Positions 59,808 to 64,000 of a DNA stretch of 64,000 bases are shown piece by piece. The stretch is from Ochotona curzoniae (taxonomy: Eukaryota; Chordata; Mammalia; Lagomorpha; Ochotonidae). Location: assembly GCF_017591425.1 (NCBI RefSeq), contig NW_024467121.1:19604707-19668706 (forward strand), given 5' to 3'. The translations under genes were made by a program, and so were the position numbers. The notes beneath the pieces were generated by a model that had not been told where the DNA came from, did no database searches, and saw nothing but the letters and a program-made list of their open reading frames with translations. The number at the start of each line of letters is the position of its first letter. The stretch's first letter is position 1.

Positions 59808-59991
59808 ATACTGATTTATGTGTTTATTTTACTTCATTTGAAAGAGAGAGATCTGAGCTTTTTTTTTTTTTTACTCATCCTGGTTCAATCTCAAATTCCT
59901 GCAACATCTGGCTTGGGACAGACTGGGAGCTGGGGACTCAGTAGCAGCCTTCCGTATGAGGACAAGGACGCAACTTAAGCCGTCACCTGCA
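59808..59991 (-). mobile_element. Old CSINE fragment
   Basis: 'atgtgtttattttacttcat' tail side, 'gcaacttaagccgtcacctg' head side; the middle is short. Confidence 0.6.
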
Positions 59992-60009
59992 GCTTCCCAT
60001 GATGCATGC

Positions 60010-60445
60010 TCATATTCGCTTCATAATGGGCCAATGTCCAGAATAAGCGAGAAACTCTAGCAATTCAATACCAGAAAAGCAAATCATCTGGTTTTAAAAT
60101 GAGCAAATGATCTGAATAGGTGTTTCTTCAGAGAACATATAGAAATGGTCAGAAATGTATGAAAAAATGCTATCAGCAACCATCAGAAAAATACAAATCA
60201 AAGCCATAAGAAGATGTCATCCTATCCAAGTTAGAATGGATGTCACCAAAAGCACACACAAAATAACCAGTGCTGGTGAGGATGTGTAAGAAAATGAACT
60301 CTTTTATGCTATTTGATGGGCATGTCCATTAGCAAAGCTGATGCAGGCAAAGAGGAAAGTAGCCAGGAACAGCTGGTATCACCAGCCCCTCTCTGCCATC
60401 TGGTCTACTCTACTCAACTTCTCCTTTTTCATATAATGGAAAGCC
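60010..60445 (+). mobile_element. Old L1 ORF2 fragment
   Basis: 'aatgagcaaatgatctgaat', 'aaaaatacaaatcaaagcca' and 'agtgctggtgaggatgtgta' follow L1 ORF2 nucleotide order. Confidence 0.8.
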
Positions 60446-60446
60446 A

Positions 60447-60783
60447 TATGGATCCAACATCATGGCGTAAAGGGTTAAAAGCAACTGCCTGTAATGGTGG
60501 CCTACCCTATTGCTGCCAGCTACTCCATTTCCCGTCCAGTTCCCTCCTAATGTGCTGGGAAAGCAACAGAAGATGGTCCAAGGGCTGGGGCTCCTGCACC
60601 CATGTAGGAGACCCTGAAGAAACTGCTAGCTTTTCGCTTCGGTCTGGCCCAGCCCCGGCCATTTTGGATGAAAGAATTCTCTCTCTCTCTCTCCCTCTCC
60701 TCTCCTCGCCTCTTCTCTCCTCTCCTCTCCTCTCCTCTATAACTTTGTCTTTCTAATAAAATAGATAGATAGATATAAATAAA
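60447..60783 (+). mobile_element. Old CSINE with (CTCTC)n
   Basis: 'ggatccaacatcatggcgta' head; CT/TCTCC tract at 60679-60736; 'aataaaatagatagata' tail. Confidence 0.78.
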
Positions 60784-61224
60784 TTAGCATATGAATAAAA
60801 ATGGAAGTTTCTGTGAAACTCTTGCCCAAAACCAGTGCCAGCTGAAGTTATCCAACATGGTTGCTGACTGCATTTCTATTGCAACCTGTAGTTATGTGTA
60901 ATCTCATTATAATAAAATTAAAATGACTGATACCCCCCTATTTCTGTGATGTACCTGAGGACATGACATTTCTGATATTTCAAAAAAAAAAAAATCAAGA
61001 CAATGGAAGGCACTCAAATACCACTTAGTATGAATATTTAATTAATCTCGGCCCTGGATAGCACCCCTGTGCCTGCACATGCTCACTGGGTCAGCTCACC
61101 CTGGAGCCTGCCCAGACCGCCTCTAGAGTGTGTGCCATCACTTAGTTAGCAACACATCTCTTTTGTTACCCTTTATATCTCATTCTTGAGTGCTTTCTTA
61201 CGTTGGAGACAAGAACCTGGACCA
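60784..61224. other. Unassigned, possibly LTR-derived
   Basis: Interrupts the L1. The GC-richer part 61050-61130 and 'ggagacaagaacctgga' near the end are LTR-like but not diagnostic. Confidence 0.3.
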
Positions 61225-61760
61225 AGTCATCTCATAACATGGTCATTACAGAAAATGAGATATAGCTTCCTCAAGAACGTTACAATCACTATATAATAAT
61301 ATAGCATCCTCATGACCTGGTATGCACTCAAAGTTGTAGAATTCATTTTATCAAAGAAAGATCTACACACTCGTGTTTTGTGTTTTCTGCAGAAATAGTC
61401 ACAATTGTCAAGAAATGGAATCAATGCTGATGAATGGATAAAAATCTGTGGCATATAACCACAGTGAAAGAGTATTCAGTGAAATCCTGTCATTTGCAGC
61501 AACATGAATAGAATAGAGGACATTGAACTAAGATAAACATAAGAGTAGTTCAAGAATTTTGTGGGAGAAAGGAATTAAAAGTTAGCCCACATTTCCTATG
61601 AAATTTTTGGAAATCCGTGTAAGCTACGGACAAACAAATATCCCATTTTCTCAGCTGTGGAAGCTAAAACATTGATCACATAAAAGAGAGTAGGACAGAG
61701 TTCACTAGAGGTTAGAAATGGAAGGAGAGCCAGGGGGTGTGACAGAGGAGGCAGTGGATA
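61225..61760 (+). mobile_element. Old L1 ORF2 end and 3' UTR fragment
   Basis: 'gaatggataaaaatctgtgg', 'cctgtcatttgcagcaacat' and 'agagttcactagaggttaga' are in L1 order, continuing the fragment at 60010. Confidence 0.75.
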
Positions 61761-61792
61761 CCAAAACAGAATTAGAGAAGAGGAAGTAGATG

Positions 61793-61853
61793 TTTTCTTA
61801 AAATGTATTTCTGTATTTGAAATGCAAAGTTACGGAGAGAAAGAGATGGTGGG

Positions 61854-61914
<61 letters not shown>

Positions 61915-62162
61915 TCCATTCATGGGTTCCTTCCTGCAATGGCTGGGCCTGAGCCTCATGGAAGCCGGGAAGCAGGAACTTCTCACAAGTCTCCCACATG
62001 AGTGAAAGGGCCCAAGCACTTGGGCTATCTTCCACTGCTTTTCCAGGTATGTTAGCGGGGAACTGGATTGGAAGTGGAGCAGCCAGGACTTGAACTAGCA
62101 CCCATACAGGATAATAGCATTGCAGGCAGAGTCTTAACCAGTTATGCCCCAATGCCAGTCCC
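61793..62162 (-). mobile_element. Old CSINE with (GA)n
   Basis: (GA)n expansion at 61853-61911 in the purine-rich zone; head side 'tatgccccaatgccagtccc'. Confidence 0.82.
61853..61911. repeat. (GA)n microsatellite
   Basis: GA run with one AA interruption, inside a SINE. Confidence 0.95.
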
Positions 62163-62553
62163 CAGGAAGTAGTTTTAGTGTAATATAGCATAATAGCACA
62201 ACTATAATCTATAATAATTAATCATTTTTTCAAACTAACTGGAGGATAGGAGTTTGGAAGTTCTTCCACAAAAAGAAATGATAATATTCGAGGTGGAAAG
62301 GTTAATGATCCTGATTTGATCACCACACATTGCATAATATTGAATTATAACATTGTGCCACATAAATATTTTGTCAATTAAAATACATAACAGAAAGATG
62401 TCTTAGGATGTTATATTCCTATAGAAAATCTTACATATCATAAACTACACACTGATTTTTTGTCTTCTTTCATTACTTTAATTTCAATGAATATTTTATT
62501 GTAGTTCCATATTTGCTGCCAAATAACAGAAATATAATGAACTGTAACTTTCT
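62163..62553. other. Intergenic, nothing recognised
   Basis: AT-rich. Confidence 0.3.
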
Positions 62554-62881
62554 TTTGTTTTTTTTAAAGATTTATTTTATTTATTGGAAAGTCAGATATA
62601 CAGAGAGCAGGAGAGACAGAGAGGGAGATCTTCCATCCGATGATTCACACCCCAAGTGAGTGCAATGGCAGATGCTATGCCGATCCGAAGCCAGGAGCCT
62701 CTTCCGGGTCTCCCACGCGGGTGCAGAGTCCCAAAGCTTTGGGCCATCCTCGACTGCTTTCCCAGGCCACAAGCAGAGAGCTGGATGGGAAGTGGGGCTG
62801 CCGGGATTAGAACCGGCGCCCATATGGGATTCAGGCGTGTTCAAGGTGAGGACTTAGGCTGCTATGCTACGCCGCCGGTCC
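62554..62881 (-). mobile_element. Young CSINE with perfect TSD
   Basis: Head 'gctacgccgccggtcc' keeps CpGs. Flanked by 'gaactgtaactttct' at 62539-62553 and 62882-62896. Confidence 0.95.
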
Positions 62882-62911
62882 GAACTGTAACTTTCTAATA
62901 TATATTTGTTT

Positions 62912-63229
62912 TTCAAAAAATTAGGCTTATTTACTTTCAAAGTCAGAGAGGGGAAGAAAGAGAAAGAGACAGATTTCATCCACTTGTTCATTTTCCATGT
63001 TGTCACAACAGCCCAGGCTGATCCGTGCAGAAGCCAGGAACCAGGAGTTTCACTCGGGTCTTCCTTGTGGATGACAGAGGTCCGATCACCTGGGCCAACC
63101 TCTTCCGCTGCTTTCCTGGGTGTATTAACAGGGAGCATGGATTGAAGTGGAATAGGTGTGACTTGAACTGGCACCCAAATGGGGTGCTGGCATTACAGGT
63201 GGGGTGGGTTAACCTGCTTCACCAGGCCC
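62912..63229 (-). mobile_element. Old CSINE
   Basis: 'ggcttatttactttcaaagt' tail side; head 'cctgcttcaccaggcccc'. It abuts the composite element copy 3. Confidence 0.78.
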
Positions 63230-64000
63230 CACCGGGACTCCGCCCTGAAGCTCCCAGACCCTGCACACACTGCTCCTAGACTGGCATAGCTTACCTCACT
63301 TAGGCATCCACCAGTGGGTGCTCAACCTGGCTTTGTAATAGCCTGCCCCAGTTCCAGCTTCTGCTGGCGGGTGCTGCTGCCTAACCCAGTCCAGCCAGCC
63401 CCCAGTCCTGGCCCTAATGTGGACTGGCTGGTGTTGAGGTCAGACCCAGCCCCTTCTGCATCCTGTCCTGGTTCTCAGATCTGCCAGGGATGTTATAAAC
63501 TGGTCCAGCCTGGCCCACCCCAGACCTGACCCACATGTATGCTGGCAGGTACTGCGACCTGGCATGTTCTGGGCTGCTCCTTGCCTTGGTTCTTGCACTC
63601 ACCTGCAGGGAATGTGTCCAAAGAAGTTTCCCAAGCTTCTCTATCAGAACTCCTCCCAGTGGCAAATCTTGTGCACACTGGTTGGTCTCTGGCCCAGGTT
63701 GACTTTGTCCATCTCTTGCCCTGGCAGGAAAAATGTCCTTGCCTAACTGGCTGACATCCTTCCAGTTCTTAGTGTTGAGTGTTACAGCCCAGTCATACCT
63801 GGTTCATGCCCAGACACAGCTCTCATATGGTTCAATGGGAGCCAAGACCTAGCCCAGCCTCAATCTACACCCATCCTGGCTCTCATGAGTACCAGTGCGT
63901 GTTGGAGTCTAGTCCAGTCTGGCACTCCCCAGTCTAGCCCAGTCCACATCCATGCTGAGGGAGATTGCAGCTGTGTTCAGCCCGGCCCACTGCCCCCATT
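63230..64000 (-). mobile_element. Unnamed composite element, copy 3 (partial, runs off the window)
   Basis: Same orientation as copy 1 and colinear with it: 'tggttcttgcactcacctgc' matches about 31410-31430, 'cctagcccagcctcaatcta' matches about 31670, 'cccagtccacatccatgc' matches about 31760, and 'cactgcccccatt' at the window end matches the 'cagcccccattccag' of copy 1. The left boundary directly follows a SINE head. The right end and any TSD are outside the window. Confidence 0.85.

Noticed and set aside
1..64000. Bacterial-type systems (CRISPR, operons, insertion sequences)
   Set aside because: The regular repeats are eukaryotic SINEs and microsatellites; no spacer-repeat array or prokaryotic gene organisation is present.

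Overview
The window is mammalian nuclear DNA, almost certainly from a lagomorph and most likely a pika (Ochotona). The evidence is a dense load of tRNA-derived C-type SINEs (CSINEs), recognisable by a gggcccgg head, a 'catatggg' core, a 'ccaataaa' tail end and an A-rich 3' end. I count more than 50 copies or fragments, from near-consensus to very old. The young copies look more like the pika version than the rabbit version of this SINE, but this is from memory and not from an alignment.

One protein-coding gene can be supported. Its 5' end lies on the minus strand: coding exon 1 (17939-17999) sits in a CpG island (about 17560-18800), and coding exon 2 (15741-15824) follows a 2.1 kb intron. The two exons join in frame with canonical splice sites and match the N-terminus of BEND7, a BEN-domain protein. 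Positions 1-15740 are intron 2, and the rest of the gene lies beyond position 1. Positions from about 18.8 kb to 64 kb are the upstream flank; I find no second gene there. As I recall, the human neighbour on that side is PRPF18.

About 12.3-19.95 kb, around the BEND7 promoter and first exons, is nearly free of SINEs. The rest is packed with them. Other repeats seen are a lagomorph L1 3' end (9.7-10.46 kb), older L1 fragments (42.2-45.2, 46.2, 60-61.8 kb), L2 and MIR relics, mariner-like short elements (four copies of one family), other DNA transposon relics, and LTR fragments (5.4, 20.9 and 27.2 kb).

The most unusual content is a dispersed family that I cannot match to a named repeat. Copy 1 (29910-32940, minus strand, 3.03 kb) is bounded by a perfect 17-bp target-site duplication (TSD) inside an older SINE. 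It ends in an A-rich tail, has a CpG-rich 5' head, and has a roughly 2.3 kb interior of degenerate minisatellite-like units. Copy 2 (42780-44021, plus strand) has a 13-bp TSD inside an old L1. Copy 3 (63230 to the window end, minus strand) is partial. The three interiors are colinear and copies 1 and 2 share a similar 3' terminus. The layout recalls the primate SVA composite retrotransposons. A second notable item is a 38-nt U2 snRNA fragment (51965-52002) flanked by an 11-bp direct repeat.

Repeat names were assigned by reading against remembered consensus sequences. Boundaries are approximate unless a TSD is quoted.
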